Positions 24,913 through 32,956 of a DNA stretch of 35,482 nt are shown piece after piece. Position 1 is the first letter of the stretch. Each line of letters opens with the position of its first letter. This stretch comes from Anaerovibrio lipolyticus (GTDB lineage Bacteria > Bacillota > Negativicutes > Selenomonadales > Selenomonadaceae), in contig NZ_JADYTY010000023.1 of assembly GCF_021531495.1 (NCBI RefSeq), forward strand, positions 1 to 35,482. The letters run 5' to 3'. A program made the translations under genes and the position numbers. The notes under the pieces were generated by a model. It saw nothing but the letters and a program-made list of their open reading frames with translations. It searched no databases and was not told where the DNA came from.

Positions 24913-25875
24913 ATGGAAGATTACAAGGAAGCCAGTCAGGCTGCAGAGGCAGATAGTCAAAAGGATAGATGGGTTAAGGTTCGGGTGCCGGGCACCTCTG
25001 CCAACTGTGGCCCAGGCTTTGACTGTTTGGGTGTAGCCTGTACTATATATAATGAACTGGAGCTAAAGCTGCTGCCAGAGAAAAAGCTGGTTATAGAGGT
25101 TAGCGGTGATGGAGCAGGCAATATTCCTACTGATGAAAGAAATATTGTGTGGCGTTCCATCCAAAAGCTGTTAGTTAAAGCTGGCAAGGATAAGGAATAT
25201 CAGGGTGCTATGATTCGGATGCATAATGATGTGCCTTTGTCCAGAGGTTTGGGCAGCAGTGCTACCGCTATTGTAGGGGGCTTGAAAGCAGCTAATGAAT
25301 ACCTGGGCAATCCATTTTCCCGGAGAGATTTGCTGCAGATGGCTACGGATATTGAGGGCCATCCAGATAATGTGGCACCGGCTATTTTTGGTGGTTTTAC
25401 TGTAAGTATTGTCCGCAATGGCAAGCCGGAATGTTTTTCCTTGATGCCAAGGCTGAATATTAAGCTGGTGGTGGCAGTGCCGGATTTCTTCCTGCCTACC
25501 AAGGCCGCTAGAGCCGTATTGCCAACAGAGGTGTCCATGCAGGATGCTGTGTTTAATATTGGCCGGGCGGCTATGCTTACTGCGGCTTTGTGCAAAGGAA
25601 ATAAGAGCTTTTTGCGCAGTGTTTTTGATGATGCCCTGCATCAGCCATATAGAGCCAAGCTGATTCCTGGTATGTATGATGTATTCAAGGCTGCCAAATC
25701 TGCTGGCGCCCTGGGGGCCAGCATGAGCGGTGCCGGCCCTTGTCTGATTGCCTTTACAGTGGACAATCCAGAGGCAGTAGGGGAGGCTATGTGCCAGGCT
25801 TTTAAGGCTAACAAGGTAGAAGCCTGCTATCATGTTTTTGATATTGATAGCCAAGGGGCTGTGGCCATAAAATAA
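24913..25875 (+). CDS. thrB: Homoserine kinase
   Basis: ThrB phosphorylates homoserine for threonine synthase. It is a GHMP kinase: the ATP-binding PLSRGLGSSATAIVGG starts at residue 108. VRVPGTSANCGPGFDCLGVA near 23-42 is the substrate-side N-terminal motif, and GALGASMSGAGPCLIAF near 263 is motif 3. At 320 residues it is slightly long because about 20 polar, acidic residues precede the conserved start. No internal ATG would trim this extension, so it is probably real. It closes the threonine operon; thrC is not in the window. A terminator follows within 12 bases. Confidence 0.95.
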   Translation: MEDYKEASQAAEADSQKDRWVKVRVPGTSANCGPGFDCLGVACTIYNELELKLLPEKKLVIEVSGDGAGNIPTDERNIVWRSIQKLLVKAGKDKEYQGAMIRMHNDVPLSRGLGSSATAIVGGLKAANEYLGNPFSRRDLLQMATDIEGHPDNVAPAIFGGFTVSIVRNGKPECFSLMPRLNIKLVVAVPDFFLPTKAARAVLPTEVSMQDAVFNIGRAAMLTAALCKGNKSFLRSVFDDALHQPYRAKLIPGMYDVFKAAKSAGALGASMSGAGPCLIAFTVDNPEAVGEAMCQAFKANKVEACYHVFDIDSQGAVAIK

Positions 25876-25885
25876 AGGGATATTT

Positions 25886-25925
25886 GAGAGATTGGAACTA
25901 GCATAAGGGTTTCAGTCTCTTTTTT
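25886..25925 (+). terminator. Rho-independent terminator after thrB
   Basis: GAGATTGGAAC (25888-25898) pairs with GTTTCAGTCTC (25909-25919), an 11-bp stem including two wobble pairs, followed by six T at 25920-25925. The -35 box of the next promoter starts only two bases beyond. Confidence 0.78.
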
Positions 25926-25926
25926 G

Positions 25927-25955
25927 TTGAAAATTTTAAGGTATACAGGTACAAT
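25927..25955 (+). promoter_or_regulatory. Sigma-A promoter for cca
   Basis: TTGAAA (25927-25932) and TACAAT (25950-25955) are separated by 17 bases, exactly the same boxes and spacing as the ruvA promoter. The predicted start near 25962 gives a leader of about 48 bases. Confidence 0.7.
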
Positions 25956-26009
25956 ATCCTTTGTAAGAGAAAGCTGAAATGGTATAAAAGCTGGAGATTA
26001 GAAGGTGAA

Positions 26010-27266
26010 ATGATGACGGAGCAGGAATTTGGCCAGGCAGTGGCAAGAGCTGGAGGCCGGGCTTATATTGTTGGAGGCTGGGTAAGGGATTATCTTATGG
26101 GGCGGAATCCTCACGATAAGGATTATGTTATTACAGGTCTTAACCAACAACAATTTCAGCAGGCTTTTCCTCATAGCTGGCTGGTGGGCAATGCCTTTCC
26201 AGTGTTTATGGCAAAAATAGATAATGAGCATCGGGAGGTGGCTTTGGCCCGGCGAGAGCAAAAAAATGGCACTGGCTATCATGGCTTTGTGGCTGAAAGC
26301 AGCTCAGATATAACCATTCAAGAGGATTTGTATCGGCGGGATCTGACTGTTAACAGTATGGCTATGGATGTATTAACGCAGGAGCTGGTAGATCCCTATC
26401 ATGGGCAGGACAATATACGGGAGGGCATTTTGCAGCCCGTATCAGAGCATTTTTGTGAGGATCCGGTCAGGGCCCTTAGAGCTGCCCGGTTTAATGCTAA
26501 ATTGGGCTTTGTGCCTACACCGAAGCTGTTGCAGTACATGAAAGCCTGTGAAAAGGAGTTGCTACAGGAGCCTAGCGAGCGGATTTTTGGGGAGTTGAAA
26601 AGGGCTTTGGGCTACCCCAAGCCTACTGCCTATTTTCGCCTGCTGAATGATGCTGGTATCTTAGAGGCGGTGCATCCGGAGATATATGCCTTGATTGGCC
26701 AGGCTCAGCCTGTGGAATATCATCCCGAGGGAGATGCCTTTGAGCATTCCATGCTGATTCTGGCTAAGGTGGCAGAGCGGACAACGAATATAGTGGCCAG
26801 ATTTTGCGCTCTTTGTCATGACCTGGGCAAAGGCGAAACACCGGCGGAGATGCTGCCTCACCATTATGGTCATGAAGTGAAGGGACTGAAGGTATTGTCC
26901 CATTGGAATAGCCGTATGACCTTGCCTAACCGTTGGCTGAAGGCGGCGAAATATGTTATTACCCAGCATATGCGGGCACCTCGTCTAAGCAAGCCAGGGA
27001 AAATCAGCCAGCTTCTTATGTCTATGGATGCCATTAGTCAGGAATTGCCTGTGGAGGATTTTAAGATTATTATAGAAGCAGACCACCATAGCCTGCCTAA
27101 TTATCTTCTTTATGCTCAGGAAGGAATTGACAGACTTAAAGCCATTACAGGCAGGGAGGCTCCAGAGGGCATCAAGGGGCCGGCTGTGGGCCAATGGCTG
27201 GAACAGGAAAGAACCAAGCTTTGTAGAATCTGGCTAGGGGAAATAAATAATAGGTCTTTAAAGTAA
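26010..27266 (+). CDS. cca: CCA-adding tRNA nucleotidyltransferase with HD domain
   Basis: This enzyme builds or repairs the CCA 3' end of tRNAs. The nucleotidyltransferase head has YIVGGWVRDYLMG (19-31) with the catalytic D36 and D38 in HDKDYV. It is followed by RRDLTVNSMAMD and EDPVRALRAARFNAKLG. After about residue 235 there is an HD phosphohydrolase domain (EHSMLILAKVAE, CHDLGKGETP). This head-plus-HD layout of 418 residues and its motif wording resemble E. coli-type CCA enzymes more than the Bacillus type. Starts at 26010 and 26013 (tandem ATG) are both possible after GAAGGTGA. The two tRNAs in this window already encode CCA, so a repair role is likely for those. Confidence 0.93.
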   Translation: MMTEQEFGQAVARAGGRAYIVGGWVRDYLMGRNPHDKDYVITGLNQQQFQQAFPHSWLVGNAFPVFMAKIDNEHREVALARREQKNGTGYHGFVAESSSDITIQEDLYRRDLTVNSMAMDVLTQELVDPYHGQDNIREGILQPVSEHFCEDPVRALRAARFNAKLGFVPTPKLLQYMKACEKELLQEPSERIFGELKRALGYPKPTAYFRLLNDAGILEAVHPEIYALIGQAQPVEYHPEGDAFEHSMLILAKVAERTTNIVARFCALCHDLGKGETPAEMLPHHYGHEVKGLKVLSHWNSRMTLPNRWLKAAKYVITQHMRAPRLSKPGKISQLLMSMDAISQELPVEDFKIIIEADHHSLPNYLLYAQEGIDRLKAITGREAPEGIKGPAVGQWLEQERTKLCRIWLGEINNRSLK

Positions 27267-27300
27267 AATTTTGCCTAGAAAAAATAAAATTTGTTCAAAA

Positions 27301-27326
27301 GCAGGATTTAGGAAATTTTTGTCGAA
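27301..27326 (+). repeat. Upstream element copy 1: GCAGGA-N14-GTCGAA
   Basis: AAAAGCAGGA is followed 14 bases later by GTCGAA at 27321-27326. The same arrangement occurs before ndk (27976-28001) with GTAGAA. The last bases overlap a possible -35 TTGTCG. The element lies 75 bases before the start codon of the downstream gene. See the findings. Confidence 0.5.
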
Positions 27327-27347
27327 AACATGTTATGTAAGTAAAAT
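27319..27347 (+). promoter_or_regulatory. Possible promoter of the gamma-carbonic-anhydrase-like gene
   Basis: TTGTCG (27319-27324) and TAAAAT (27342-27347) are 17 bases apart. Each box has one mismatch or two to the sigma-A consensus in an AT-rich context, so this is plausible rather than certain. Confidence 0.5.
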
Positions 27348-27401
27348 GTAAATCTGTATTGAAATAGCAGATTTAGAAAATTTGCTAAGGGGTGAATAAA
27401 A

Positions 27402-27947
27402 ATGGCTGTTTTTCCATATAAAGGCCAGATGCCTGATGTGGCTGAGGATGTGTTTATTGCGCCAACTGCTTCCGTAGTGGGAGATGTTAGGATTGGGGCT
27501 GGTACCAATATTTGGTTTGGTTCCGTGGTGCGAGGTGATGTAAATAGCGTGGTTATTGGCAAGCATACCAATGTACAGGATAATGCTACAATTCATACCA
27601 TGAGTGATGCACCAACCATTATTGGGGATCATGTAACAATTGGTCATAATGCGGTGGTTCATTGCAGCAAGGTAGGCAGTAATTGTCTGATTGGCATGGG
27701 CAGTGTTTTGATAGGTTATTCTGAAATTGGTGATAACTGTGTTATTGGTGCTGATACCTTTATTGCTCAGCACAAAAAAATCCCTTCCGGCTGTCTGGTT
27801 TATGGCAATCCTGCCAAAATTATCAGGGAGCTGCGGGAGGACGAGCTGGAGGCCTTGAAAGCTTCCACAGAGAACTATTATCGCTTAGGGCAGATTTATG
27901 CCAAGGAGCTGGAGGAATACGTTGCCAAGGAAAAGGCTGACAAATAA
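27402..27947 (+). CDS. Gamma-class carbonic anhydrase-like hexapeptide-repeat protein
   Basis: The 181-residue protein is a left-handed beta-helix built from hexapeptide repeats (such as VVGDVRIGAGTNIWFGSVVRGD) with a C-terminal helix (about 148-178). The metal-binding histidines expected in the gamma-CA family are visible in NATIHTM (near residue 66) and GHNAVVHC (near 83-88), and NPAK near 142 is conserved. Such proteins (YrdA/PaaY/CaiE-like) are trimeric and bind zinc or another metal; carbonic anhydrase activity has been shown for only some of them. AGGGGTGA precedes the ATG. It is flanked on both sides by the same upstream element and is monocistronic or loosely linked to ndk. Confidence 0.9.
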   Translation: MAVFPYKGQMPDVAEDVFIAPTASVVGDVRIGAGTNIWFGSVVRGDVNSVVIGKHTNVQDNATIHTMSDAPTIIGDHVTIGHNAVVHCSKVGSNCLIGMGSVLIGYSEIGDNCVIGADTFIAQHKKIPSGCLVYGNPAKIIRELREDELEALKASTENYYRLGQIYAKELEEYVAKEKADK

Positions 27948-27975
27948 ATTCGTTGTATGATTTTTTGCTGAAAAA

Positions 27976-28001
27976 GCAGGAATTTTATTTTCTATGTAGA
28001 A
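27976..28001 (+). repeat. Upstream element copy 2: GCAGGA-N14-GTAGAA
   Basis: AAAAGCAGGA is followed 14 bases later by GTAGAA (27996-28001), matching copy 1 at 27301-27326 in sequence and spacing, and lying 70 bases before the ndk start. A TATACA at 28003-28008 or TAGAAT at 27997-28002 could serve as a -10, but no matching -35 is convincing. Confidence 0.5.
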
Positions 28002-28071
28002 TTATACAAATACAAGACAGAGGCAGAGGTATAGAATTTCTTCTGCAAGGTCAAAAAGAGAGGTTAATGAA

Positions 28072-28488
28072 ATGGAAAAAACTTTGGTGCTGATTAAGCC
28101 CGACGCTGTAAGAGCAAAGCATATTGGTGATATTATCAAAATCTATGAGGAAAAGGGCTTGGAGATTTTGGCTATGAAAATGCTGAAAATGGATGAAAAG
28201 CTGGCCTCCAAGCATTATGAGGAGCATATCGGCCGTGATTATTATGATGATCTGATGGGCTTCATGACCTCTGGGCCAATTGTTGCTATGGTGCTGCAGG
28301 GTGAAGGAGCTATTGCCAATGTTAGAGCTATTAATGGCAAAACCAATCCAGACCAGGCTGCTGAGGGTACTATCCGCAAGCTTTATGCAGCCAGCGGCAG
28401 TCGTAATGCCGTGCATGCTTCTGATTCGCCAGAGAATGCTAAGCGGGAGATTTCTATTTTCTTCAATGCCGCAGAGATTTTTGACTGA
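28072..28488 (+). CDS. ndk: Nucleoside diphosphate kinase
   Basis: Ndk balances nucleoside triphosphate pools by transferring the gamma phosphate through a phosphohistidine. The N-terminus EKTLVLIKPDAV, the segment RAINGKTNPDQAAEGTIRKLYA and the active-site NAVHASDSPENA (H115) identify it. The length of 138 residues is standard. The 124-base gap before it carries the second GCAGGA element. The ribosome binding site is AGAGAGG about nine bases before the ATG. The 91 bases after ndk contain no gene and no clear terminator. Confidence 0.97.
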   Translation: MEKTLVLIKPDAVRAKHIGDIIKIYEEKGLEILAMKMLKMDEKLASKHYEEHIGRDYYDDLMGFMTSGPIVAMVLQGEGAIANVRAINGKTNPDQAAEGTIRKLYAASGSRNAVHASDSPENAKREISIFFNAAEIFD

Positions 28489-28579
28489 GGCTCTGTATCA
28501 GGTAAAGTAAAAGGAAGCCCATAATGGCCTTGTACAAAGGGCAGGCTGTTAATGGGGGTTAAACAAAGGGGGAAGTGTA

Positions 28580-29080
28580 ATGAGCTTATATACTGCTAGA
28601 GGCGACAAGGGTATGACTGATCTGTACACAGGTCAGCGTATTGCCAAGAATTCATGGCGTGTAAAGGCCTATGGTGCCTTGGATGAATTTGGTTCTGCTT
28701 TGGGCATGGCCAGAGCTTTCTGTCAGAATGAGGAGGTTAAGGAATGCATCCTTAAGGTGCAGAAACTTAATGGTTTGCTGATGACAGATTTTGCCAGCAT
28801 CAACAATTATGAGCCACAGATTACCCATGACCATGTAGTTTATCTGGAGAAGATGATTGATAAAATCGAGGACAAGCTTCATCCCACCCACGAATTCCTG
28901 ATTCCAGGAGAATCTAAGGGAGGAGCCTGCTTGGATCTGGCTAGAACCGTAGCCCGCCGTGCTGAGCGTGTCATGTGGGATTTGGCCAAGAATGAAGTTG
29001 TGCCAGACGAAGATCGTATCTTCCTGAATCGTCTGTCAGATTTTTGCTTTATGTTGATGCGCTTGGAGGAGAATCGCTAA
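28580..29080 (+). CDS. PduO-type cob(I)alamin adenosyltransferase
   Basis: The enzyme transfers the adenosyl group of ATP to cob(I)alamin, making the coenzyme needed by, for example, methylmalonyl-CoA mutase. The N-terminal ARGDKGMTDLYTGQRI is the P-loop-like ATP site of the family, VKAYGALDEFGSALG follows, and the C-terminal ARTVARRAERVMWDL contains the conserved arginines. The 166 residues form the usual five-helix bundle. Unlike most members, it has ARGDKG where TKTGDKG is common; the DKG core is intact. GGGGGAAG precedes the ATG. No cobalamin riboswitch is seen in the 91-base upstream gap. PduO, CobO and EutT classes are not interchangeable; the motif set supports PduO. Confidence 0.88.
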   Translation: MSLYTARGDKGMTDLYTGQRIAKNSWRVKAYGALDEFGSALGMARAFCQNEEVKECILKVQKLNGLLMTDFASINNYEPQITHDHVVYLEKMIDKIEDKLHPTHEFLIPGESKGGACLDLARTVARRAERVMWDLAKNEVVPDEDRIFLNRLSDFCFMLMRLEENR

Positions 29081-29092
29081 GGTAAAAATACC

Positions 29093-29121
29093 TTTACAAC
29101 AGGCAGGAAATGTAGTAACAT
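29093..29121 (+). promoter_or_regulatory. Promoter for tRNA-Pro
   Basis: TTTACA (29093-29098) and TAACAT (29116-29121) are 17 bases apart and end 10 bases before the tRNA, a normal distance for a tRNA promoter. The -10 is imperfect. Read-through from the preceding gene is also possible. Confidence 0.5.
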
Positions 29122-29131
29122 ATGAAATGTT

Positions 29132-29208
29132 CGGGACGTAGCGCAGTTTGGTAGCGCGCTTCCTTGGGGTGGAAGAGGTCGTGGGTTCAAATCCCGTCGT
29201 TCCGACCA
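29132..29208 (+). tRNA. tRNA-Pro, anticodon GGG
   Basis: The 77-base cloverleaf has the acceptor arm CGGGACG paired with CGTTCCG (one G-T pair), the D stem GCGC/GCGC, the anticodon stem CTTCC/GGAAG with loop TTGGGGT placing GGG at positions 34-36, and a T arm containing GTTCAAAT. The CCA end is encoded at 29206-29208. It decodes CCC and CCU. Confidence 0.95.
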
Positions 29209-29220
29209 TTTGGGAACCCC

Positions 29221-29254
29221 AAAGCCATTCAGCTAATTCTGGATGGCTTTTTTG
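29221..29254 (+). terminator. Rho-independent terminator after tRNA-Pro
   Basis: AAAGCCATTCAG (29221-29232) pairs with CTGGATGGCTTT (29239-29250), 12 bp with one wobble and a 6-base loop; the T-run spans 29248-29254. Confidence 0.85.
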
Positions 29255-29316
29255 TTTATAGGAAAATCCCTGTTTTTTACTTATTTTGACAAATGTGTGC
29301 CAGGGTTGGAATATTG

Positions 29317-29325
29317 TGCTATAAT
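29317..29325 (+). promoter_or_regulatory. Extended -10 promoter for the acyltransferase gene
   Basis: TGCTATAAT contains TATAAT at 29320-29325 with an extended TGC. TTGACA at 29286-29291 is too far upstream (28 bases) to pair with it. The start would be near 29332, leaving about 24 bases before the gene start at 29356. Confidence 0.55.
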
Positions 29326-29355
29326 AGTGAATAAATCTGTTTGGGAGATGATATT

Positions 29356-30477
29356 TTGATAAATAAGAAACCCCGATTGCCGGCTATAGAATATATTCGA
29401 GGTATTTCCATGCTAGGTGTGGTAGGTATTCATACCGGTTCTCAGTATCTTGCCAATGTGGCAGCCAATATGCATCTTGTGGCTTTATTTGAGGTGGCTA
29501 CCAGATTCAGTGTGCCAATTTTCTTTTTTATTTCTGCCTTTGGTATGTTTTACAATCTGGATATGAGCAAGCCCTTTGACTATAAAAGCTTTCTCCAGCG
29601 AAGAATGAAAACTGTGCTGGTTCCTTATGTTATCTGGTCTTTGTTTTATCTGATACATTATGCGGTTTTATGGGGAGATACCAGTGTACTAAGTCCCTTT
29701 TATATAGCCTTTAGTATGTTTTTTGGCACGGCAGGCTATCAGTTGTATTTTATGGTAATTCTGCTGTGGTTTTATCTCATGATGCCTATATGGGTGTGGC
29801 TGATACGCCGTATGAGCTGGCTGGCTCTAGGAGGATTGCTGGTATTTCAGATAGCCTTTGACTATTGGTCCTGCTTTATGCTGAATTCTGCCGGGGTGGA
29901 AAATTTCTTTCTACGCTCTTTCATAGATTACCGCTTGAATTACTGGGTAATGCATTATATCTTTATTTTTGTCCTGGGAGGTTATTTGGCAGTGAATATT
30001 AACTGGTTTATGAGCTTCCTGACAGAATGTCGTGGCAGGATTATAGGCTTCTTCTGGCTGACCTTTGCCGGTTTGCTAGGTTATTATTACTGGCTGATTT
30101 TTACCAAGGGATATACTCCTTTGGAGGGCATTAATACCGCCCAGCAGCTGTGTCCAGCAGGTATTTTTTATACCTTGGGAGCTAGTCTGTTTTTCTTTGC
30201 CATCTTTACTATCTGGCGCTTGCCAGAGGGACTGCGGCCTATCTTGTCAGCCTTGGGCAAACATTCCTATTTTGTCTATCTGGCCCATCCTGTGGCTATT
30301 ACATATCTAGGTTTGGCCTTGGCCGGCACAGGCAGAATTATGACGGCACCCATTGCCCTGATATTCTATGTGGCAGTGGTGGCTCTAACCATGGCGGCAG
30401 CTGTTGCCATGCGACAGCTGGGGGAGAGATGGCCCATGGTAAATCAGCTGACCATTGGTATTAGCAAAAGGAAATAA
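29356..30477 (+). CDS. Membrane acyltransferase, acyltransferase-3 family
   Basis: This 373-residue protein has about ten hydrophobic membrane segments. The family N-terminal motif IEYIRGISMLGVVGIHTG contains the conserved histidine, and an arginine-rich loop FLQRRMKTVLVPYVIWSL follows. Members O-acetylate or otherwise acylate sugars of peptidoglycan, lipopolysaccharide, exopolysaccharide or antibiotics, and the substrate cannot be read from the sequence. The start is TTG 29356 (M I N K K P), because GGGAGATGAT at 29343 fits it. The in-frame TTG at 29341 lies before that ribosome binding site and is unlikely. It has its own promoter and does not obviously share a function with iorA, which follows after 32 bases. 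Confidence 0.87.
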   Translation: MINKKPRLPAIEYIRGISMLGVVGIHTGSQYLANVAANMHLVALFEVATRFSVPIFFFISAFGMFYNLDMSKPFDYKSFLQRRMKTVLVPYVIWSLFYLIHYAVLWGDTSVLSPFYIAFSMFFGTAGYQLYFMVILLWFYLMMPIWVWLIRRMSWLALGGLLVFQIAFDYWSCFMLNSAGVENFFLRSFIDYRLNYWVMHYIFIFVLGGYLAVNINWFMSFLTECRGRIIGFFWLTFAGLLGYYYWLIFTKGYTPLEGINTAQQLCPAGIFYTLGASLFFFAIFTIWRLPEGLRPILSALGKHSYFVYLAHPVAITYLGLALAGTGRIMTAPIALIFYVAVVALTMAAAVAMRQLGERWPMVNQLTIGISKRK

Positions 30478-30509
30478 TTGTATTATATTTAAAGAATAGG
30501 GGAGAGACA

Positions 30510-32330
30510 ATGCATCAGGAATTTTTGATGGGCAATCAGGCTATTGCTTTGGGAGCCTTGGCGGCAGGGGTAAGGCTGGTAGCTGGCTATCCAGGTACAC
30601 CTTCTACAGAGGTTTTAGAAACAGTAGCCAAAAACAGACAGGAAAATACCTATGTGGAATGGTCTGTAAATGAAAAATCCGCTATGGAGGTAGGTGCCGG
30701 AGCAGCCTATACGGGGGCCAGAACTATGGTTACCATGAAGCAGGTAGGTTTGAATGTGGCAGCAGATCCTCTCATGAGCTTGGAATATATTGGTGTCAAG
30801 GGTGGCATGGTTATTCTGGTGGCAGATGATCCAGGGCCAATTTCCTCTCAGACGGAGCAGGATACCAGACATTTTGCCAGATTCTCCAAGCTGCCCTGCT
30901 TTGATCCATCTACAGTGCAGGAAGCCTATGATATGGTACAGGAGGCCTTTGAATATTCAGAGAAATACGGGACACCAGTATTCTTCCGCAGTACCACCAG
31001 AGTTTCTCATGGCTATGCCTCCATTCAGGTTAAGGAGGTAGAGGAATATAAAAATGTAGAGCCAGAGGGATTTGTGAAGGATACCAAGAGATGGGTAATC
31101 TTCCCTAAGCTAAGCTATCAGGCTCATATCAATATTGAAGCCAGAAATGAGGAGCTGGCCAAGGTTTTCTCCCAGTATAAAAGAAACCTGCTGCTTCCTG
31201 CTGGGGATGACTGCAAGGAGCTAAAGAAAGGTATTGCCACTGGTGGCTTTAATTATACCTATGTAACAGAGGCTATGGCTAATCTGGGACAGTTGCGGGA
31301 ATTGAAGGTATCTACCCCTCATCCATTCCCAGAGCAGTTGGCTGTGGAGTTTCTGACAGGCTTGGAGGAGGTTCTCTGTATAGAGGAGCTGGATCCGGTT
31401 ATTGAGCGGGAACTGATATATATTGCTGGCAAATACCATTTGCCAGTAAAGATTTTGGGCAAGCTGTCCCATCATGTGAAAAATTCTGGTGAAAATACCC
31501 GAGACAGCGTTTTGGCTGATATTGCTGCTTTTATGGGCCGTCAACTGCCAGAGCAGGGAGAAAACGGCCAGGCTGTTCCTGCACCGGAGCTGCCTGTACG
31601 TCCGCCGGTGCTTTGTGCAGGCTGTCCACATCGTGCCTCTTTCTATGCTGTAAAGAAGGCTATGCAGGGCCGTAAGACTATTTTCTGTGGCGATATTGGC
31701 TGCTATACTATGGGCAATGCTATGCCTTTGGATATGGTAGATACCTGTCTGTGTATGGGAGCTGGCTTAGGTATTGCTCAGGGTGTAGGCCATATTGAGC
31801 CAGACACCAGTTGTTTTGCCTTTGTGGGGGATTCTACCTTCTTTGCAGCTGCTATTCCTGGGGTGGTTAATGCAGTATATAATCAGGCGGAAATGACACT
31901 GGTTGTTTTGGATAATTCCACTACTGCCATGACAGGCCATCAGCCTCATCCTGGCACTGGTCACACCATGATGGGAGAGGTGGTAGCCAAGGTTAATATT
32001 GAGGCAGTGTTACAGGGGATTGGTGTTACTGCTGTAGAAACTGTTAATCCTCTTGATTTGGATAAATCCATTGAGGTGGTTCGGAAAATGGCCGGTATGC
32101 CTGGAGTGAAGGCTATTATCTTTAAATATCCATGTATAGCCATTACCAAGCCAGAGGGTAAAATGGCTGTTGATATAGACAAATGTGTAGGCTGTCGCAA
32201 ATGCATTAGAGAAATAGGCTGTCCTGGCTTGATTATCAGGGATGGTCAGGTAGCAATTGACGAAAGCCTTTGCACTGGCTGTGGTCTGTGCAGTCAGATT
32301 TGTCCCTTTGAGGCCATAGGAGGATGCTGA
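30510..32330 (+). CDS. iorA: Indolepyruvate ferredoxin oxidoreductase, alpha subunit
   Basis: IorA oxidatively decarboxylates aryl-pyruvates (from tryptophan, phenylalanine and tyrosine) to aryl-acetyl-CoA with reduction of ferredoxin. The N-terminal pyrimidine-binding region starts with FLMGNQAIALGALAAG and GYPGTPSTEV. The thiamine-diphosphate half includes CAGCPHRASFYAVKKAM, GDIGCYTMG, GAGLGIAQG and FVGDSTFFAA. The C-terminus carries two [4Fe-4S] ferredoxin motifs, CVGCRKC from C559 and CTGCGLC from C588. The length of 606 residues is typical. It is followed by iorB after one base. In anaerobes it can also run in reverse for amino acid synthesis. Confidence 0.95.
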   Translation: MHQEFLMGNQAIALGALAAGVRLVAGYPGTPSTEVLETVAKNRQENTYVEWSVNEKSAMEVGAGAAYTGARTMVTMKQVGLNVAADPLMSLEYIGVKGGMVILVADDPGPISSQTEQDTRHFARFSKLPCFDPSTVQEAYDMVQEAFEYSEKYGTPVFFRSTTRVSHGYASIQVKEVEEYKNVEPEGFVKDTKRWVIFPKLSYQAHINIEARNEELAKVFSQYKRNLLLPAGDDCKELKKGIATGGFNYTYVTEAMANLGQLRELKVSTPHPFPEQLAVEFLTGLEEVLCIEELDPVIERELIYIAGKYHLPVKILGKLSHHVKNSGENTRDSVLADIAAFMGRQLPEQGENGQAVPAPELPVRPPVLCAGCPHRASFYAVKKAMQGRKTIFCGDIGCYTMGNAMPLDMVDTCLCMGAGLGIAQGVGHIEPDTSCFAFVGDSTFFAAAIPGVVNAVYNQAEMTLVVLDNSTTAMTGHQPHPGTGHTMMGEVVAKVNIEAVLQGIGVTAVETVNPLDLDKSIEVVRKMAGMPGVKAIIFKYPCIAITKPEGKMAVDIDKCVGCRKCIREIGCPGLIIRDGQVAIDESLCTGCGLCSQICPFEAIGGC

Positions 32331-32331
32331 T

Positions 32332-32913
32332 ATGAGTAAGAATATTGTATTGTGTGGCGTAGGAGGCCAGGGCACTATTTTGGCCTCCAAGCTGATTTCT
32401 GCTGCTGCTATGGCTCAGGGGCTGCCGGTGAAAAGTGCCGAAACCATAGGTATGGCTCAGCGAGGAGGCTCTGTATTCAGTCATATCCGCATAGGAGAGG
32501 ATGCGGTATGTCCTATGATTGCCAAGGGTACAGCAGATATTATTCTGGGCTTTGAGCCGGGAGAAACTGTGCGTATGCTGCCTTATTTGCGGCAGGGAGG
32601 CCTGGTGGTGGTAAGCAAGCGGGCTGTAATGCCTGTTACAGCTGCCTTGTCTGGCTCCAACTATAACGGGGAGAAAATGGTGACCTATCTTCGCTCTGTA
32701 GTAGAAAGAATTATGGTGGTGGATACAGATAAGGCTTGCCATGAGCTGGGTTCTGCCAAGATTGTCAATCTGCTGCTGCTGGGAGCTGCTGCGGCCAGTG
32801 GGGAGCTGGGCTTGTCTGTGGAGGATATTCGACAGGCAGTTATTGACAGAGTGCCACCCAAATTTCATCAGCTTAACTTTAGCGCTTTGGATTATGCAGC
32901 TAATTTAAAATAA
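32332..32913 (+). CDS. iorB: Indolepyruvate ferredoxin oxidoreductase, beta subunit
   Basis: IorB is the gamma-domain-like partner of IorA. The protein begins NIVLCGVGGQGTILASKLIS, the standard opening of this family, and contains AETIGMAQRGGSVFSHIRIG near residue 37 and an internal DIILGFEPGE. The 193 residues match the family. The start lies one base after the iorA stop; AGGAGG inside the end of iorA serves as its ribosome binding site, so the two are translationally coupled and probably made in equal amounts. Confidence 0.95.
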   Translation: MSKNIVLCGVGGQGTILASKLISAAAMAQGLPVKSAETIGMAQRGGSVFSHIRIGEDAVCPMIAKGTADIILGFEPGETVRMLPYLRQGGLVVVSKRAVMPVTAALSGSNYNGEKMVTYLRSVVERIMVVDTDKACHELGSAKIVNLLLLGAAAASGELGLSVEDIRQAVIDRVPPKFHQLNFSALDYAANLK

Positions 32914-32956
32914 TCCTGGGCTAAGTATATATCAATTAAGGAAAGGTAAATACGAG

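Noticed and set aside
28489-28579. Gap before the adenosyltransferase considered for a cobalamin riboswitch
   Set aside because: It is too short for the aptamer, and no B12-box-like sequence was found.
29081-29097. Small hairpin GGTAAAAATACC after the adenosyltransferase gene considered as a terminator
   Set aside because: Only a 4-bp stem is possible and the T-run is short.
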